DNA from: Bacillus vallismortis | GTDB taxonomy: Bacteria > Bacillota > Bacilli > Bacillales > Bacillaceae | Assembly: GCF_040784915.1 (NCBI RefSeq) | Contig: NZ_CP160797.1 | Span: forward strand, 3,276,137-3,340,136 | DNA length: 64,000 nucleotides | Direction of reading: 5' to 3' | Part shown: piece after piece, positions 25,758-38,817 of the stretch | Layout: every line of letters begins with the position of its first letter | How positions within the stretch are numbered: position 1 is the first letter of the stretch | Notes under the pieces: model-generated | The model's input: only the letters and a program-made list of their open reading frames with translations | Told to the model about the DNA's origin: nothing | The model's database searches: none | Program-made: the position numbers and the translations under genes

Positions 25758-28700
25758 TTATTTATTCATCTCTTCCAGTTTGACAGCGAGCACCTTGCCG
25801 ATTTGAGCGAGCGGTGCCGGCTGACAAAGATCTTTATGGCGGCAGTCGATGTCGATTTGTTCAATGTGTCCGTTAATATAAGGCTTCCACGAATCCGGTT
25901 CAATCGGATCAAACCATTCAGGTATGATTGTTGATCTGAAAAACAAGACATTTCCACGGAAGGTTTTCGGCTTATATGAGCCTAAAATGCCGACAGAATT
26001 GACATACGTATTCTTCAGATTTAAAATGACCGATTCATCCAGACTCGCAAGCGCGCTGCCGTCACGGCGAAGAATCTCAATCGCCGTTTCAAAATCAAGC
26101 GGTTTGTCCCCTAAGCTGTCTGGATCGTACCCGCCTAACGCCAGAAGGGCAATAAGCGCTTCCTCATCATCCGGCGCCTCTTTTATGGGAAGGAAGTGGT
26201 TCGGATAGGCGTCCAGCATCACTAGTAGAGATACTTCTTCTCCATGATTTTGCAGCTGGGTGGCCATAGCTTGAACAACATTCCCGCCAAGGGACCAGCC
26301 CAGGAGATGATACGGGCCTTTCGGCTGGACCGTTCGAATTTGTTCAATATAATCGGCAGCCATGTCATCAAGCGATTTCGGAAGCTCCTCCCGCTCCCCG
26401 ATTCCGCGTGCCTGCAAGCCGTAGATCGGATAATCTGTTCCTAAATTGGTCATCAAACCAGCATAGCACCAGCTGAGTCCCCCTGCCGGATGAACACAGA
26501 ATAAAGGAAGCTTGTCTCCGCTTGTTCGGAGCGACAGCAGAACATCGAGTGCGCTTTGGCTTGTGCCCATCTCAAGTCTTTCAGCAAGCCCGGCCACAGT
26601 CGGTGCTTCAAATAGGTTGCCGATGCTGAGTTCAACACCGAGCGCTTCACGAATGCGGCTCATCAGCTGAACAGCAAGCAAGGAATGTCCGCCTAAATCG
26701 AAGAAACGGTCATCAATACCGACACGCGGCAAGTGAAGCACTTCCATAAACAGGTCACAGAGGATTTCTTCCTGCGGTGTTCTCGGTCCGCGTCCTGTCA
26801 CCGCCGCTGCGAAATCCGGAGCGGGCAGCGCTTTACGGTCAAGCTTTCCGTTCGGTGTCAGCGGCAATTCTTTCATCGTCACAAAGGCGGAAGGCACCAT
26901 GTAATCCGGCAGTCTATCAGCAGCATATTTGCGCAGTTCCGCTGTATCAAACGTTTCTTTCGAAGGGATAACATAAGCTGCCAAACGTTTATCTCCCGGC
27001 TGATCCTCACGAACGATCACTGCCGCATCTTCAAGCTGTGAATGCTGAACTAGCGCGGCTTCAATTTCTCCCAGTTCAATCCGGAAGCCTCGAATTTTCA
27101 CTTGGTGATCGGCACGGCCGACATAGTCGAGAGAACCGTCAGCGCGGAGGCGGGCCACATCCCCAGTGCGATACATCCGAGTGCCCGGAGGACCGAATGG
27201 ATCAGCTATGAAGCGTTCCGCTGTTAAACCAGGCCGTCCCAGATAGCCTCTTGCTAATCCCGCTCCTGATACATACAGCTCTCCGGCAACACCCGGCGGA
27301 ACCGGCTGCAAGCGCTCATCGAGCACATATACGCCAAGATCGGGAATCCCGCAGCCGATCAAACTGTTTGCCCGTAAAGCTGCAATGCTTCGGTCTAATT
27401 CGATATAGCTCACATGCACAGTCGTTTCAGTAATCCCATACATATTGATCAGCTTCGGTCTATTTTCAGGGTGGCGATTATACCAATCCTCTAAACGGCT
27501 GAGTTCAAGCGCTTCTCCGCCAAAAATGACATAGCGCAGACTGAGCGCCTGTCCGAAATCCGCCTGCTCCCGTTCCGCCTGCATCAATTGATAGAAAGCA
27601 GATGGTGTCTGATTCAGAACGGTCACACCTTCTTTGACAAGCAGGCGCAGAAACGCTTCCGGCGATCTGCTGACATGATGGGGCACGATCACAAGACGTC
27701 CGCCGTGCAGCAAAGGACCCCAAATCTCCCACACCGAAAAGTCAAACGCATAGGAATGGAACATGGTCCAGATATCGTCCGAGCTGAAATGGAACCAGTG
27801 GTCGGTCGCTGCAAATAAACGCGTTACGTTTTGATGAGGAATCATCACACCTTTTGGAACTCCCGTTGAACCGGATGTATAAATGACATACGCTGTATTC
27901 AAAGGAGAAAGCGGCTGAATCCGATCCGTATTATTCGGATTCTCAGCAGAGTATGTGTTTAGTTTCTCTTCCAGTCCCGGATCATCCAACACGATTTTCG
28001 GCACGTTTTCCGCTGACGGAATATGCTCCGCAACTTTTGTGTTCGTCATAATAAACGCGGGCTGTGCATCTTTCAGCATAAAAGCGATTCGGTCAGCCGG
28101 ATAGTCCGGATCGAGAGGCAGATAAGCCGCTCCGGCTTTCAGCACCGCTAATAGCCCGACAGCCATCTCCAGTGATCGGGGCAGTGCTAATGCCACAAAT
28201 TGCTCCGGCCCGACGCCTTCGCTGATCAGCATTCGGGCAAGCCGATTTGCTCTTTCATTCAGCTCTGCATAGCTTAGCGCCTGATCTTCATAAACAACAG
28301 CAATGGCATCTGGACTTAAAGCTGCCTGTTTCTCAAACTGCTCCGGCAAACTTGCGTGCGGAATCTTTTCAGAAACACTTCTCCAATCTGTCACCATGCT
28401 GCTGTGCTCCTCCGGTGCAAGAATGTCCAGATTTCCGATTTGCTGGTCCGGATCAGACTCGGCAGCCTCCAGCAGGCGCATCAGACGGTCAGCAAGAGCC
28501 TGAGCGGTTTCCCGCTTGAAAAGATCAGTACTGTACTCGAGCAGTCCCTCCAATCCGTTTGGTGTCCCGTCAGCAAGCCGGTTTTCACTGATTTCCAGCG
28601 TCACATCAAACTTGGCAGAACCGACACTGTGGATCCGCAGGCTGCTTTCCATGTCAGGAAAATGCAGTTCAGCGTCTGGTGTGTTTTGGAACGCAAGCAT

Positions 28701-31700
28701 GATTTGGAATAAAGGATGCGTCGCCCGCGAACGAGCCGGATTGAGCACCTCTACAAGTCTCTCAAACGGCAGGTCCTGATTTTCATAAGCTGCCAGATTC
28801 ACTTCCCGCACTCTGTCAAGAAGCTGACGGAAGCTGGGGTCACCGGACGTATCGGTTCTGAGCACCAATGTATTGATAAACAGCCCCACAAGATCGCCCA
28901 GCGCATCATCATTCCGCCCCGCGATCGGACTGCCGATCGGGATATCAGTGCCCGCCCCGAGCCTTGTCAATAAAGCGGCCAGGCCGGATTGAAGCACCAT
29001 AAACAGGCTCACCCTATTTGTACGAGCCAGCTCCTGCAATCGCTTGTGAAGCTCAGGCTCAATGCGAAAATGAATCGTATCCCCATCATGACTCGGCTCA
29101 GCCGGACGTGAATAATCGGTTGGCAGTTCAAGCTGATCAGGCAAATTCTTCAGGGTTTCTTTCCAGAAATCAAGCTGTCCGGCAATCAAACTATTTGGAT
29201 CATCCCCGCTTCCAAGCAGTTCTTGCTGCCAAAGCGCATAGTCTGCATACTGCACAGCAAGGGGCGCCCATTCGGGATCTCTTCCGTGACAGCGAGCCGC
29301 ATAAGCCGCCCCAAGATCGCGGGTCAGCGGCGTTAAGGACCAGCCGTCCCCGACAATATGATGTACGAGGAGAAGCAGCACGTACTCGTCAGGACCGATG
29401 ACAAAAAGCTCTGCACGAAAAGCAGGTTCAGCTGCAAGATCAAAACTGTAGCGCACAGCTTCGGCAAGCCGCTCAGAAAGCTCCTTCTCAGCAATTTCAG
29501 TAACATGTAAATCAGGCCGTGCTTGATCAGCCTCCAAAATATGCTGATAGGATGTCCCTTGTGATTCAGGGAAAATCGTCCGAAGGCTTTCATGGCGGCA
29601 GACGAGATCATATAGTGCCGCTTTCAGCACTTCTTGGTCCAGTTCACCCGTCAGACGGACAGCAACCGGAATATTATAAGTAGGGCTCGGTCCTTCCAGG
29701 CAATGGAGGAACCATAGCCGTCGCTGAGCAAAAGAAAGCGGGATATTATCAGGCCGCTCGGCTCTCTGCAATGCGGGCCGTGCACTCTGCGCCTGATCGA
29801 GATGTACAGCAAGTCCGGCGACTGTCGGTTCGTCAAAGAGCTTTGCGATACCGAGTTCGACCCCCATTACCTCGCGAATACGGCTCATCAAACGGGCCGC
29901 AAGAAGAGAGTGACCGCCCATCTCAAAGAAATTGTCATCAATGCCGACACGGGCCAAACCAAGAACCTCGGCAAACAAGTCACACAATATCTCTTCCTGA
30001 GGGGTCCGCGGTCCCCGATCGCTGACAGATGTGCTAAAATCAGGCGCTGGCAGTGCTTTTCGATCGAGCTTGCCATTCGGTGTTAATGGCAGTTCGTCCA
30101 TCTCCACAAACGCCGCCGGCACCATATAATCAGGAAGACTGGCACCCACATAACGGCGAAGCTCGGCAATGTCAATAGCAGAAGCAGCGACTATATATGC
30201 GACTAACCGTTTGTCTCCCGGCTGATCTTCCCGAACGACAACAGCGGCCTGTTCGATGTCCGGATGCTTGGCAAGCACGGCATCAATTTCTCCAAGTTCA
30301 ATTCGGAATCCGCGAATTTTGATTTGATGATCAGCCCGTCCGATATAATCCAAAGACCCATCAGCTCGCCAGCGGGCCTGATCTCCGGTTCGATACATCC
30401 GAGTCCCCGGCGGTCCGTATGGATCTGCGACAAAACGTTCGGCCGTTAAATCAGGCCGGCGGAAGTAACCTCTAGCCAAGCCGTCTCCTGCAATATAAAG
30501 CTCTCCGACAACGCCCGGCGGCACCGGCTGCAAGCCGTTATCCAGCACATACACCTGCGTATTCCAAATCGGTTTGCCAATCGGCGGAACGCCCTTCACC
30601 CCTTTTTCAAGAAAAGCTGCGGCAGACCAAATTGTTGTTTCAGTAGGGCCGTATAAGTTCGTGACTGGACACTGAAGCTCTTGAAGCGCCTGCAAAAGAC
30701 CGCTCGGCAGCGCTTCGCCTCCGACAAGCACTCTGAGCCCCCCAAGTTTCTCTGGTTCATTCGTCACTAAAGCATGCCATAGTGTCGGTGTCGCCTGCAT
30801 GATATTGATATCAAAATATTCAATCATCTGAGCTAATGCCTGCGGCTCACGGATCGTTTCTTTCTTCGCGATCACGATTTGCGCCCCGCTGATAAGCGGA
30901 AGAAATAACTCCAATGCCGAAATATCAAAAGCGACAGTTGTCACAGCCAACAGTCTGTCTTCTTCTCCCAGAGAAAAAGCCTCCTGCATGGACAGCAGAA
31001 AATTGCTTAAGCTTTTCAGCGTAACAACGACACCCTTCGGCCTTCCTGTTGATCCTGAGGTATAGATGATATACGCAGGATGGGCAAGAGGAACCGATAT
31101 ATTCGGATTGTCAGGCGAATAGCGTTTAACGGCCTCCTGTGTAACAGCCTGATCAAGCACAAGCTGCGGTACTGCCATGTCATCAGGGAGACGGGCTGCT
31201 ATTTCCTCAGTCGTTATGATGCATGAAGGTTTCGCATCCTCGAGCATGTAAGAAATTCGGTCGGCTGGAAACTCCGGATCAAGCGGAAGATACGCCGCAC
31301 CAGTCTTTAATACAGCTAGCATCGAAGCTACCATCTCCGGAGAACGCGGCAGCGACAAAGCGACAAATTGCTCCGGACCAAGACCTTTTTCAATTAAAAG
31401 GTGCGCGAGGCGGTTTGCCTCCTCATTCAGTTCTTGATAGTTTACTTGAACGTCATCACATAGGAGAGCGATACGCTTTGGCGTAAGGATTGCCTGCTTC
31501 TCAAACATGTCCTGGAGGCTGAGCAGCTTCTCGGATTTTCCTGTCTCATTCCATTCACGAATGACTTGTTCTTTCTCCTCTGGTAATAGAAGCTCCATTT
31601 GCCCAATCAGCATATCCTCCCCGGCTGAAGCCGTTTGCAGCAGCTGCAGGATACGCTGCTGATGAAGTTGAATATCAAACTCGCTGTACACCTCTGGATT

Positions 31701-32894
31701 CGCATCAACATCTATCCGCAACCCGCTGCCGTCCGTTCTGTCATAGACATTGATTGATAGATCATCAACAGGACCGGCTGAAAGGTTATGCGTTGTTCCT
31801 CGGGCCCCGGCAAAGTCAAGACCGTAATCAAATGGCATGAGATTGATTTGCGGGCCAAACAATCTATGGTTTTCTCCTATCAATTTCAGATCGCGCCGAA
31901 GCTCTTCATGGCGATACTTATGATGTCGCCGGATACTGCGGATTTCCCGGGAAATTTGCTGAATAAGCTCTGAAAAGCTCATCGAAGAGCTGACAGACAG
32001 CCGGAGCGGGAGAAGATTCATCACCATAGCCGGCACATTCAATGATGCGGACCCTATCCGTCCCATCATGGGCAGACCGAGCACAATATCCTCAGAGCCG
32101 GTCATACGGTGTACATAAACAGCCGACACTGCAACCACGACTTCATGCCAGCTTCCTGAGAAATAGCGCGCCGCTTCTTTTAACGCGTTTACATCAGATA
32201 GAGGCAAATACGCCGTATGACGAAGAAAGCTGTTAGATGTTCTTGGGGCCCGATCAGCCAAACTCACAACTTCAGGGCCATCAGCAAAACGATCCAGCCA
32301 GAATTGACGATCCTTCTCATACTGCTCTGATCCGCGATAATCTGCATCCTCCTCCAATATGGCCTGGAGAGCCCCAAAGGAACGGCCATCAGTTGATTGT
32401 CCTTTCATAAGTGCGGCATACGTACTTGCCACGCGCTGGGCAATCAGGGAAAAGCCGAAGCCGTCGATCGCAATATGGTGAATGCGCTGATACCAAAAGA
32501 AACGATCAGGCCCGGCTATAAACAGAGCTTCATTGAACAAAGGGTCATATCCTAAATCGATCGGCTTTGCCAAATCTGTCTTCATCCAGTTTAATGCTGT
32601 TTTTTCCGGATCAGGCTCAGAGCTGACGTCAATGATGTGCAGCTGTACATCCGGAGACGGGTTTATCTTTTGCCAAGGCCCATCCATCTTTTCACCGAAG
32701 CGGACATGCAGCGATTCCGCTTCCTTTATCACGTGCCGCAAAGCTTCTTCAAAAAGAGCAATATTGATTGGTCCATTGATTTCTATATATTCCGCTGTAT
32801 TGTAGATCGGATTGTCCGGATCAAGCTGCTGAGCAAACCATATGCCGGTTTGCGCTCCGGTCAAAGAATATTGAAGGTCTTTTGTATCAGGCAT
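25758..32894 (-). CDS. dhbF: DhbF, dimodular NRPS for bacillibactin
   Basis: DhbF adds glycine and threonine to 2,3-dihydroxybenzoate and cyclises three units into the siderophore bacillibactin. The 2378-residue protein has the order C-A-T-C-A-T-TE. C1 has HHIAIDG near 140 and C2 HHIVGDG near 1181. A1 has [11 protein letters not shown] near 613 and A2 [11 protein letters not shown] near 1675. Carrier Ser lie in GGHSLLAAR near 995 and GGHSLLAVQ near 2070. The thioesterase Ser is in GWSLGG near 2200. Residue specificity (Gly, then Thr) is known for the family; I did not decode it. ATG at 32894 has GGGAGGG upstream. Co-transcribed with dhbACEB under Fur. Confidence 0.98.
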   Translation of the reverse strand: MPDTKDLQYSLTGAQTGIWFAQQLDPDNPIYNTAEYIEINGPINIALFEEALRHVIKEAESLHVRFGEKMDGPWQKINPSPDVQLHIIDVSSEPDPEKTALNWMKTDLAKPIDLGYDPLFNEALFIAGPDRFFWYQRIHHIAIDGFGFSLIAQRVASTYAALMKGQSTDGRSFGALQAILEEDADYRGSEQYEKDRQFWLDRFADGPEVVSLADRAPRTSNSFLRHTAYLPLSDVNALKEAARYFSGSWHEVVVAVSAVYVHRMTGSEDIVLGLPMMGRIGSASLNVPAMVMNLLPLRLSVSSSMSFSELIQQISREIRSIRRHHKYRHEELRRDLKLIGENHRLFGPQINLMPFDYGLDFAGARGTTHNLSAGPVDDLSINVYDRTDGSGLRIDVDANPEVYSEFDIQLHQQRILQLLQTASAGEDMLIGQMELLLPEEKEQVIREWNETGKSEKLLSLQDMFEKQAILTPKRIALLCDDVQVNYQELNEEANRLAHLLIEKGLGPEQFVALSLPRSPEMVASMLAVLKTGAAYLPLDPEFPADRISYMLEDAKPSCIITTEEIAARLPDDMAVPQLVLDQAVTQEAVKRYSPDNPNISVPLAHPAYIIYTSGSTGRPKGVVVTLKSLSNFLLSMQEAFSLGEEDRLLAVTTVAFDISALELFLPLISGAQIVIAKKETIREPQALAQMIEYFDINIMQATPTLWHALVTNEPEKLGGLRVLVGGEALPSGLLQALQELQCPVTNLYGPTETTIWSAAAFLEKGVKGVPPIGKPIWNTQVYVLDNGLQPVPPGVVGELYIAGDGLARGYFRRPDLTAERFVADPYGPPGTRMYRTGDQARWRADGSLDYIGRADHQIKIRGFRIELGEIDAVLAKHPDIEQAAVVVREDQPGDKRLVAYIVAASAIDIAELRRYVGASLPDYMVPAAFVEMDELPLTPNGKLDRKALPAPDFSTSVSDRGPRTPQEEILCDLFAEVLGLARVGIDDNFFEMGGHSLLAARLMSRIREVMGVELGIAKLFDEPTVAGLAVHLDQAQSARPALQRAERPDNIPLSFAQRRLWFLHCLEGPSPTYNIPVAVRLTGELDQEVLKAALYDLVCRHESLRTIFPESQGTSYQHILEADQARPDLHVTEIAEKELSERLAEAVRYSFDLAAEPAFRAELFVIGPDEYVLLLLVHHIVGDGWSLTPLTRDLGAAYAARCHGRDPEWAPLAVQYADYALWQQELLGSGDDPNSLIAGQLDFWKETLKNLPDQLELPTDYSRPAEPSHDGDTIHFRIEPELHKRLQELARTNRVSLFMVLQSGLAALLTRLGAGTDIPIGSPIAGRNDDALGDLVGLFINTLVLRTDTSGDPSFRQLLDRVREVNLAAYENQDLPFERLVEVLNPARSRATHPLFQIMLAFQNTPDAELHFPDMESSLRIHSVGSAKFDVTLEISENRLADGTPNGLEGLLEYSTDLFKRETAQALADRLMRLLEAAESDPDQQIGNLDILAPEEHSSMVTDWRSVSEKIPHASLPEQFEKQAALSPDAIAVVYEDQALSYAELNERANRLARMLISEGVGPEQFVALALPRSLEMAVGLLAVLKAGAAYLPLDPDYPADRIAFMLKDAQPAFIMTNTKVAEHIPSAENVPKIVLDDPGLEEKLNTYSAENPNNTDRIQPLSPLNTAYVIYTSGSTGVPKGVMIPHQNVTRLFAATDHWFHFSSDDIWTMFHSYAFDFSVWEIWGPLLHGGRLVIVPHHVSRSPEAFLRLLVKEGVTVLNQTPSAFYQLMQAEREQADFGQALSLRYVIFGGEALELSRLEDWYNRHPENRPKLINMYGITETTVHVSYIELDRSIAALRANSLIGCGIPDLGVYVLDERLQPVPPGVAGELYVSGAGLARGYLGRPGLTAERFIADPFGPPGTRMYRTGDVARLRADGSLDYVGRADHQVKIRGFRIELGEIEAALVQHSQLEDAAVIVREDQPGDKRLAAYVIPSKETFDTAELRKYAADRLPDYMVPSAFVTMKELPLTPNGKLDRKALPAPDFAAAVTGRGPRTPQEEILCDLFMEVLHLPRVGIDDRFFDLGGHSLLAVQLMSRIREALGVELSIGNLFEAPTVAGLAERLEMGTSQSALDVLLSLRTSGDKLPLFCVHPAGGLSWCYAGLMTNLGTDYPIYGLQARGIGEREELPKSLDDMAADYIEQIRTVQPKGPYHLLGWSLGGNVVQAMATQLQNHGEEVSLLVMLDAYPNHFLPIKEAPDDEEALIALLALGGYDPDSLGDKPLDFETAIEILRRDGSALASLDESVILNLKNTYVNSVGILGSYKPKTFRGNVLFFRSTIIPEWFDPIEPDSWKPYINGHIEQIDIDCRHKDLCQPAPLAQIGKVLAVKLEEMNK

Positions 32895-32913
32895 CCGTTT
32901 GTTTACCCTCCCT

Positions 32914-33849
32914 TTATAAATAATCCGCGTTTGGCAGCACTTGCTGGCTGCGGGTTGTGAGCAATTTTTGCCATTCTTCGATCGTCGGGCGTTCAGCCAG
33001 TTCCACGAATGTCACCTCGGCTCCTTCGCGGCGCCATTGTTCTACTAATGTCATGATCCTTACCGAATCAAGCCCACGGTCGAGCAAATCCTCTTGATCT
33101 GCAATATCTTCAGGTGTTTCTTGAAGAAGCTCAGCGATTTGTTTACGGATATTCTCACATGTAAACACTGCTTTGCCAGTCGTCACTGACGTTTTCTGAG
33201 CAGGTTCAGGCGCATTCTTCAGCTGATCGAGAAGACTGTCGGTCATCACGGTAAACGCGCAGCGCCCAGCCGCATAGTCCAGCGCCATTTTATGTTTTTC
33301 TAACGAAAAATCAGCAACTGCATCTCCCACAAAAAATGCTTCGATATCCTCCATAAATGCTTCACATGCTGTAACGAGACAGCCAATATGGGCGTAAATC
33401 CCGGAAATGATCAGCTGATCGCGCCCCTCTTTTCGCATAATCTCAAGCAGATTCGTTCTCTTAAACGCGCTGTATCTCCATTTTGTCAGCACGATATCAT
33501 CATCATCCGGTGACAGCTCGTTTACAATTTTCTCCTCATAAGGGCCGCTATTTAATCCCGGACCCCAAAAGTCTGTCAGCAGCGCCCGATCAGCCGGATT
33601 TTGGCTTCCCGGCTGCGCGGTATAGACAACAGGAATCCCCAGCTGGGCACATTGGTCCTTCAGCTTGCGTATATTCGCTGAAAGCTCTGTTACCGGAGAC
33701 GCTCCCGCTGTGAAAGCATCGACAAAATAGTTTTGCATATCGTGTATTAACAGGACTGCCCGATTGGGATCAGGCACCCATGAAACTTTGTTTTGCGGCA
33801 TATCAGACGCTGTCGGCATTTGATACGGCTGAATGGCAGGTATAGCCAT
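32914..33849 (-). CDS. dhbB: DhbB, isochorismatase with aryl carrier domain
   Basis: DhbB cleaves isochorismate to 2,3-dihydro-2,3-dihydroxybenzoate and pyruvate. Its C-terminal aryl carrier domain holds the activated dihydroxybenzoate for DhbF. The 311-residue protein has the isochorismatase part at about 1-210 ([41 protein letters not shown]). The carrier domain at about 225-311 has its phosphopantetheine Ser in GLDSVRIM near 256. The ATG at 33849 has GAGAGGAAG upstream; 25 further open codons overlap dhbE and are not part of the family. Confidence 0.97.
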   Translation of the reverse strand: MAIPAIQPYQMPTASDMPQNKVSWVPDPNRAVLLIHDMQNYFVDAFTAGASPVTELSANIRKLKDQCAQLGIPVVYTAQPGSQNPADRALLTDFWGPGLNSGPYEEKIVNELSPDDDDIVLTKWRYSAFKRTNLLEIMRKEGRDQLIISGIYAHIGCLVTACEAFMEDIEAFFVGDAVADFSLEKHKMALDYAAGRCAFTVMTDSLLDQLKNAPEPAQKTSVTTGKAVFTCENIRKQIAELLQETPEDIADQEDLLDRGLDSVRIMTLVEQWRREGAEVTFVELAERPTIEEWQKLLTTRSQQVLPNADYL

Positions 33850-33880
33850 TTGAACACTTCCTCTCAACTTGTTGTTTGTT

Positions 33881-35500
33881 TTATTTTTTTGAACCTGCAA
33901 GAAGCTTCTCGGCAATGGCTTCACGAAGCGCTTTTTTGCTGACTTTTCCTACCCCTGTCTGCGGGAAGGATTCGACAAATTCAATGCGGTCGGGGATTTT
34001 GTATGCAGCCAGTCCGCGCTCTCTCAAAAAAGCTTTAAGCTCTGCGGCTTTCAGCCCTTCATCCCGGGGAATAATGAACACACAAGATCTTTCGCCAAGA
34101 AATTGGTCAGGCATTGAGACCATTGCGGCATCATGGACAGCCGGATGTGCCAGAAGATGATTTTCAACTTCTTCAGCCGCCACTTTTTCTCCCCCGCGGT
34201 TAATTTGATCCTTCGCTCTGCCTTCAACGACAATATAGCCGTCTGCTGTCAGCCTGACGATATCACCCGTGCGGTAAAAACCGTCCTCAGTAAAAGAAGC
34301 GGCATTATGCTCTTCTGCCTTATAGTAACCCCGAATCGTATACGGCCCCCGCGTCAGCAGATGCCCTGTTTCACCAGGTTTCACGTCACGATCCTGATCA
34401 TCCCAAACACGCACTTCGTCATATGGGGACATCGGTTTTCCCTGGGTGGTGACAATGACTTCCTCAGGGTCATCCAATCTCGTATAATTGACGAGACCCT
34501 CTGCCATTCCGAACACCTGCTGAAGCGTGCAGCCGAAAACAGCTTTAACCTTGCGCGCAGCTTCAGCACTGAACTTGGCGCCGCCGACCTGCAGCACTTG
34601 AAGGCTGGATAAATCGTCATCGCGTGAAGATGCGGCATCCATCCATACCATTGCAAGGGGCGGAACAAGAGCGGTAATCGTGACTTGTGCCCGTTCAATC
34701 AAAGGAAACGCGTCATCAGGACTTGGAGAAGGAGATAATACCACTCTTCCTCCGGCATACAACACGCCGAGAATTCCGGGAGAGCTCAGCGGGTAATTGT
34801 GCGCCATCGGCAATGCTGCCAAGTACACCGTACTGTGATCGAGCCAGCAGACCTCTGCACTCCGCCGCAGACTGTATATGTAGTCATCGTGAGTCCGCGG
34901 GATCAGTTTTGATAAGCCGGTGCTTCCTCCAGAAAGCTGAAGGAACGCCACATCCGAAGAGCTGACTTCAGGCAGTTTCACAGGTTCTGTATGCAAACCC
35001 TTCAGCGGCAAAAATTCCTCTGCTTCACCTGCGACAATGACGTGTTTCAAAGACGGCAGCTTGCTTTGAACCTGTCTGGCAAGTGAACGGTAGTCAAAAC
35101 CGGAATAAGAGTCTGGAATGATGTAAGCAGCCGCTTCAGCAAACTCGCAAAAATATGTAATTTCACTGCTTCGATGAGAAGGCAGTGCAAAGACTGGGAG
35201 CGCCCCCAAACGGAAGAGCGCGAAAATGACCTCAAAAAACTCTGCGATATTCGGGAGCTGCACTACGACACGATCCATCTGTTGAATGCCGAGCTTTTGA
35301 AATCCGGCAGCCAGACGATCAACCCTTGTGTCAAGCTCTTGATAGCTCCAATGGGTGTTTCCGCATGTAATGGCAATGCGATCACCATGTTTGGCAGCCC
35401 TGTCCCTTAACAGATCTCCAAACGTCTCGCCGGCCCAGCAGCCATTCTTCCGATATGTCTCAGCTACCCCATCAGGCCAAGGAGTAAATCCATTCAGCAT
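33881..35500 (-). CDS. dhbE: DhbE, 2,3-dihydroxybenzoate-AMP ligase
   Basis: DhbE adenylates 2,3-dihydroxybenzoate and loads it on the aryl carrier of DhbB. The 539-residue stand-alone adenylation enzyme has the P-loop [18 protein letters not shown] near 192, the substrate region [31 protein letters not shown], and the catalytic Lys near the end in [11 protein letters not shown]. The ATG at 35500 has GGAGGGATAC upstream. Gene order dhbC-dhbE-dhbB follows the pathway from isochorismate. Confidence 0.97.
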   Translation of the reverse strand: MLNGFTPWPDGVAETYRKNGCWAGETFGDLLRDRAAKHGDRIAITCGNTHWSYQELDTRVDRLAAGFQKLGIQQMDRVVVQLPNIAEFFEVIFALFRLGALPVFALPSHRSSEITYFCEFAEAAAYIIPDSYSGFDYRSLARQVQSKLPSLKHVIVAGEAEEFLPLKGLHTEPVKLPEVSSSDVAFLQLSGGSTGLSKLIPRTHDDYIYSLRRSAEVCWLDHSTVYLAALPMAHNYPLSSPGILGVLYAGGRVVLSPSPSPDDAFPLIERAQVTITALVPPLAMVWMDAASSRDDDLSSLQVLQVGGAKFSAEAARKVKAVFGCTLQQVFGMAEGLVNYTRLDDPEEVIVTTQGKPMSPYDEVRVWDDQDRDVKPGETGHLLTRGPYTIRGYYKAEEHNAASFTEDGFYRTGDIVRLTADGYIVVEGRAKDQINRGGEKVAAEEVENHLLAHPAVHDAAMVSMPDQFLGERSCVFIIPRDEGLKAAELKAFLRERGLAAYKIPDRIEFVESFPQTGVGKVSKKALREAIAEKLLAGSKK

Positions 35501-35528
35501 GTTGTATCCCTCCAGCAATTCATTCTGA

Positions 35529-36725
35529 TCATATATGATTCACGCCCATTGCCCGCAGCATTGTCTGAAACTTCGCGGATGTCTCCTGAAGCTCGTCCTC
35601 TGGTTTTGATCCGGCAACAACACCTGCTCCTGCATACAGGCGAAGTGAGCGTTCTTCTGCCTCTGCGCAACGAATCGTAACGATCCATTCTCCGTCACCC
35701 GCGTCATCACACCAGCCGACCATGCCGGTAAAGAAACCGCGGTCAAACGGTTCAATGCTGAGAATCGCTTCTCTTGCTAGATCAGTCGGTGTTCCGCAGA
35801 CGGCCGGCGTCGGGTGGAGCGCCGCTGCCAATTCCAGTGCGGTCACCGACGGATCGGACAGCTCTCCCTTAATCACGCTGGACAAATGCCACATCGTCTC
35901 CGTTTTGATCAGTGAAGGTTTCTCCGGAACATCCAGCGTCCGGCAGAAAGGCCGGAGCGCTGCCGCAACCGCGTCAGCCACAACCGCATGCTCATGGAGA
36001 TCCTTAGCGGAAGAAAGCAATTCGGCAGCCCGGCGCTGGTCTTCAGCCGGATCATCACTGCGAGGCCTTGAGCCGGCTAATGGATTGGAAACGACCTGAG
36101 TTCCCCTTCTTGAAACGAGAAGCTCCGGACTTGCACCGAGCAAAGTTCGGCTCGACGACGCTTCCGTTTGTCTGGACACGTCTGCGGCAAACGTGTAGCC
36201 ATGCGTATTATGCTGCGCCAGATGTCTAAGCAGTTCATCCGTCTGAATCGGTTCAGACGATGTCAAATGCAGCGATCTGGACAGGACAATCTTGCTGAGT
36301 GTCCCATCGGCAATGCGCGCCAGTCCTTGTTCGACACCATTTTTATACCCTTCCGGTGCAGGAACAGGCTCTATGTGGTATGTATGCTCAGGCTGCTGCT
36401 CCTTCTCCGCATAATCAAATTGAAGCGGTCCAGACCAGCACACTTCTTCAGGAACAACAAGCCGAGCTGCTTTTACATGATCAAAAGGAACGGCTCCGAC
36501 AACAAGCGGACGGCTTTGCCCCGACTGCTTTGCTTGACGCAGCGTCTCTGCAATACGGCCGGAAAGGGTTTCTATTTGGTTGTGCCCTTCTGCCTCCGGT
36601 ACGATTTCACTAATGCCTTTCGCTAACAGCACGCGATGGGGAGAAGCTAAGAAAAAAGAACCCGGCTGATACTCATGAAGCAAATGCTCCGCTTTTGTTC
36701 CTGGTACAACGTTTTGTTCCAACAT
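35529..36725 (-). CDS. dhbC: DhbC, isochorismate synthase
   Basis: DhbC converts chorismate to isochorismate, the first step to 2,3-dihydroxybenzoate. The 398-residue enzyme has the chorismate-utilising signatures [52 protein letters not shown] and [18 protein letters not shown]. The ATG at 36725 has AGGAGG 9 bases upstream. It is dedicated to the siderophore; the menaquinone paralogue menF lies elsewhere in the known genome. Confidence 0.97.
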   Translation of the reverse strand: MLEQNVVPGTKAEHLLHEYQPGSFFLASPHRVLLAKGISEIVPEAEGHNQIETLSGRIAETLRQAKQSGQSRPLVVGAVPFDHVKAARLVVPEEVCWSGPLQFDYAEKEQQPEHTYHIEPVPAPEGYKNGVEQGLARIADGTLSKIVLSRSLHLTSSEPIQTDELLRHLAQHNTHGYTFAADVSRQTEASSSRTLLGASPELLVSRRGTQVVSNPLAGSRPRSDDPAEDQRRAAELLSSAKDLHEHAVVADAVAAALRPFCRTLDVPEKPSLIKTETMWHLSSVIKGELSDPSVTALELAAALHPTPAVCGTPTDLAREAILSIEPFDRGFFTGMVGWCDDAGDGEWIVTIRCAEAEERSLRLYAGAGVVAGSKPEDELQETSAKFQTMLRAMGVNHI

Positions 36726-36750
36726 TCTCATGAACCTCCTTTAAAATGAG

Positions 36751-37536
36751 TTATACGCCTAAGGTCGCGCCGCCATCTACACATAAATTATGCATCGTAA
36801 TATGCCCCGCCTGGTCAGAAACCAAAAAGAGCACGGCATCCGCAATATCCGAAGGCTGAGCCAGTTTTTTGAGCGGGATTCCCGTCTTAAATGTCTCAAG
36901 TGATCCTTTTATGACTTGCTCAGCTCCATTTTCATCGGCCCATAATGACCACTGCATGTCTGTTTCGGTTGATCCGGGAGATACAATATTGCAGCGGATA
37001 TGATATTCTGCAAGCTCAAGGCCAAGACATTTCGTAAACATCACAGCAGCAGCCTTTGAAGAGGCATATGCCGCCATTGATGTCCTCGGCACACTGGCAG
37101 CATTCGATCCGACCGTTACAATCGAACCCGATCTCCGGTCCATCATATATTTGCTGACTGAACGCGAGACGTTAAACACGCCGGTCGAATTCACTGAGAA
37201 CGTGGCCTCCCATTCCTCATCACTGAGTGTATGGATTAGTCCCGGGCGAAGGACACCCGCTACATTCACCAAAATATCGATCGGCCCCATTTCACGTTCG
37301 ATGCGGGCCGTGATGTCGTCAATCGCCGCGCTGTCTCTCACATCCGCGGGAAAGGCTTCCGCATGGCAGCCATCTGCTTTAAGACTGTCCACAACCTTTT
37401 GCAGCTTTTCAGGATGATAATCAACTGCCGCAATGTGTGCGCCTTGACTGGCAAGCGTCCTAGCAACAGCTTCACCTATCCCTTGGGCAGCTCCTGTTAT
37501 CAAAGCAATTTTGCCCTCTATACCCTTTGCATTCAT
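36751..37536 (-). CDS. dhbA: DhbA, 2,3-dihydro-2,3-dihydroxybenzoate dehydrogenase
   Basis: DhbA oxidises 2,3-dihydro-DHB to 2,3-dihydroxybenzoate with NAD+. The 261-residue SDR has ALITGAAQGIGEAVA (cofactor site), LVNVAGV, the catalytic Ser in IVTVGSNAA, and YASSKAAA with Tyr and Lys. The C-terminus is HNLCVDGGATLGV. The ATG at 37536 has GAAAGGAATTG upstream. It is the first gene of the dhb operon, about 85 bases downstream of a Fur box. Confidence 0.97.
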   Translation of the reverse strand: MNAKGIEGKIALITGAAQGIGEAVARTLASQGAHIAAVDYHPEKLQKVVDSLKADGCHAEAFPADVRDSAAIDDITARIEREMGPIDILVNVAGVLRPGLIHTLSDEEWEATFSVNSTGVFNVSRSVSKYMMDRRSGSIVTVGSNAASVPRTSMAAYASSKAAAVMFTKCLGLELAEYHIRCNIVSPGSTETDMQWSLWADENGAEQVIKGSLETFKTGIPLKKLAQPSDIADAVLFLVSDQAGHITMHNLCVDGGATLGV

Positions 37537-37620
37537 GTCATCAATTCCTTTCTTCGCTTATGCCGGACGGACATCCAGCGAAAAAAACTGCTGTGCCTTG
37601 AAAAGAAAAGCACAATTTAG

Positions 37621-37671
37621 TGATAATGATTATCATTATCAATTATAAAAATAATCATATCCAATTGTCAT
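37621..37671 (-). promoter_or_regulatory. dhb operon promoter with perfect Fur box
   Basis: TGATAATGATTATCA (37621-37635) is a perfect 7-1-7 Fur site, extended by a second overlapping half (ATTATCA to 37641). The minus strand shows ATGACA (37671-37666), 18 bases, and TATAAT (37647-37642). Fur would cover the -10 edge and the transcription start, giving iron repression. Bases 37537-37620 are untranslated leader. Confidence 0.9.
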
Positions 37672-37734
37672 GTGACAGTCAAATATAATTTCAATGACGA
37701 ATATTTTATATGTAGAAGCGAGGCTGAGAATGTC

Positions 37735-38604
37735 TCAGCCCATTGACATATGCGGTCCGTCAGGATGAAGCGCAAAACGCAGCGCCCTGCTGACCAAAAC
37801 AGGAAGAACCGAAATATGCCCTTCTCCTGAAAACTCGCAAAACTCTGCCCGCATGCCTTGTTCAGATAAAGCGGCCAGCCGTTCGTAAAGCTCCCTCGCA
37901 TTATCGTTTATCCGGCTTTTATGATGCTGCTCCAATTCACCTGCAGCAAGCAGGATATTGATAGGCTGATTGTTGTTCTTGAAGCGGGAGGCGAAATGGC
38001 CCGTTTTCTCGAGAATAAATGGCTTATTCCAATGAATAGACGGACTTCCCGCGACATACGTTTGAAACGCATCCGGCGCTGTTAACAGCACCTGCAGCAC
38101 GAACAGACCGCCAAGCGAGTGGCCAAAGATCGTTTGTCTGTTTCTGTCAATCTGGTAATCTCGTTCTATCTCCGGTTTTAGATCCTCCTCAATAAATCTG
38201 AAAAAGCCCTCTGCCCCGCCATGCTCCGGCCATTCTTTGCCGTCGGGTCTTTCCGGCAGCTTCGATTGAGCCGTCGGCATTGTAAAATCCCGGTGACGCG
38301 CTGAGGAGAACGGTTCTGCTGTCTCATAGCCAATGCCGACGATCACAGCAGGGGTCACTCCGGTTTTTTCAGGACGGCGCCCCTGTATTCGAACAGCTTC
38401 CGCCATCGTTCCAAAGACAGAATTGGCATCCAGCAGATAAATAACCGGATAACCAGCGGGCGGCGGCGGGGTACTCGGTTTCGAAATGAAAATTTGGTAG
38501 GCACGGTTTTCATTGCGTGAAGATATCATACGCACTTCCGTCCCAGGAATGGTAAATGCGTTTTGCGTCCCGCCTTTCACTCTGTCTGTTGTTTTCTCAT
38601 TCAT
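37735..38604 (-). CDS. besA: BesA, bacillibactin trilactone esterase
   Basis: BesA (YuiI) hydrolyses the ferri-bacillibactin trilactone in the cytoplasm to release iron. The 289-residue alpha/beta hydrolase of the Fes/IroE type has YPVIYLLDANSVFG, the nucleophile Ser in IFGHSLGGLFVLQ, and the His in FSGEGHISVLP. I chose the ATG at 38604 (MNEKTTDRVKGG). An in-frame ATG at 38616 sits closer to AAGGAGAGG and is an alternative. A Fur-controlled promoter precedes it. An inverted repeat (37722-37740) covers the stop codon without a clear T tract. Confidence 0.93.
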   Translation of the reverse strand: MNEKTTDRVKGGTQNAFTIPGTEVRMISSRNENRAYQIFISKPSTPPPPAGYPVIYLLDANSVFGTMAEAVRIQGRRPEKTGVTPAVIVGIGYETAEPFSSARHRDFTMPTAQSKLPERPDGKEWPEHGGAEGFFRFIEEDLKPEIERDYQIDRNRQTIFGHSLGGLFVLQVLLTAPDAFQTYVAGSPSIHWNKPFILEKTGHFASRFKNNNQPINILLAAGELEQHHKSRINDNARELYERLAALSEQGMRAEFCEFSGEGHISVLPVLVSRALRFALHPDGPHMSMG

Positions 38605-38644
38605 GCAGTACGACATTCCTCTCCTTAAACTAAATCGCAATATA

Positions 38645-38708
38645 TGATAATGATTTTCACTATCAACTAGACAACTCAAATAATAGGTTTTCTTCCAAAG
38701 AAAGTCAA
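38645..38708 (-). promoter_or_regulatory. besA promoter with Fur box
   Basis: TTGACT (38708-38703), 17 bases, TATTAT (38685-38680) on the minus strand, followed by a Fur-like site TGATAATGATTTTCA (38645-38659), extended to 38665. It places besA under the same iron control as dhb. Confidence 0.85.
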
Positions 38709-38817
38709 CTTTTTTCCAATTAAAAAAGGCACCTTCATCAAATAAGGTACCTAAAGGCTATTTATATGGAAATAAAAACCGGATAAAGATGCAGATTGTC
38801 CTACCTAAAATAGAACC

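Noticed and set aside
27505-32236. Many open frames on both strands inside dhbF
   Set aside because: dhbF is a complete NRPS of normal length; the others are shadow frames favoured by its base composition.
37722-37740. Inverted repeat at the besA stop as a terminator
   Set aside because: The stem GGCTGAGA/TCTCAGCC is real, but no T tract follows on the minus strand.
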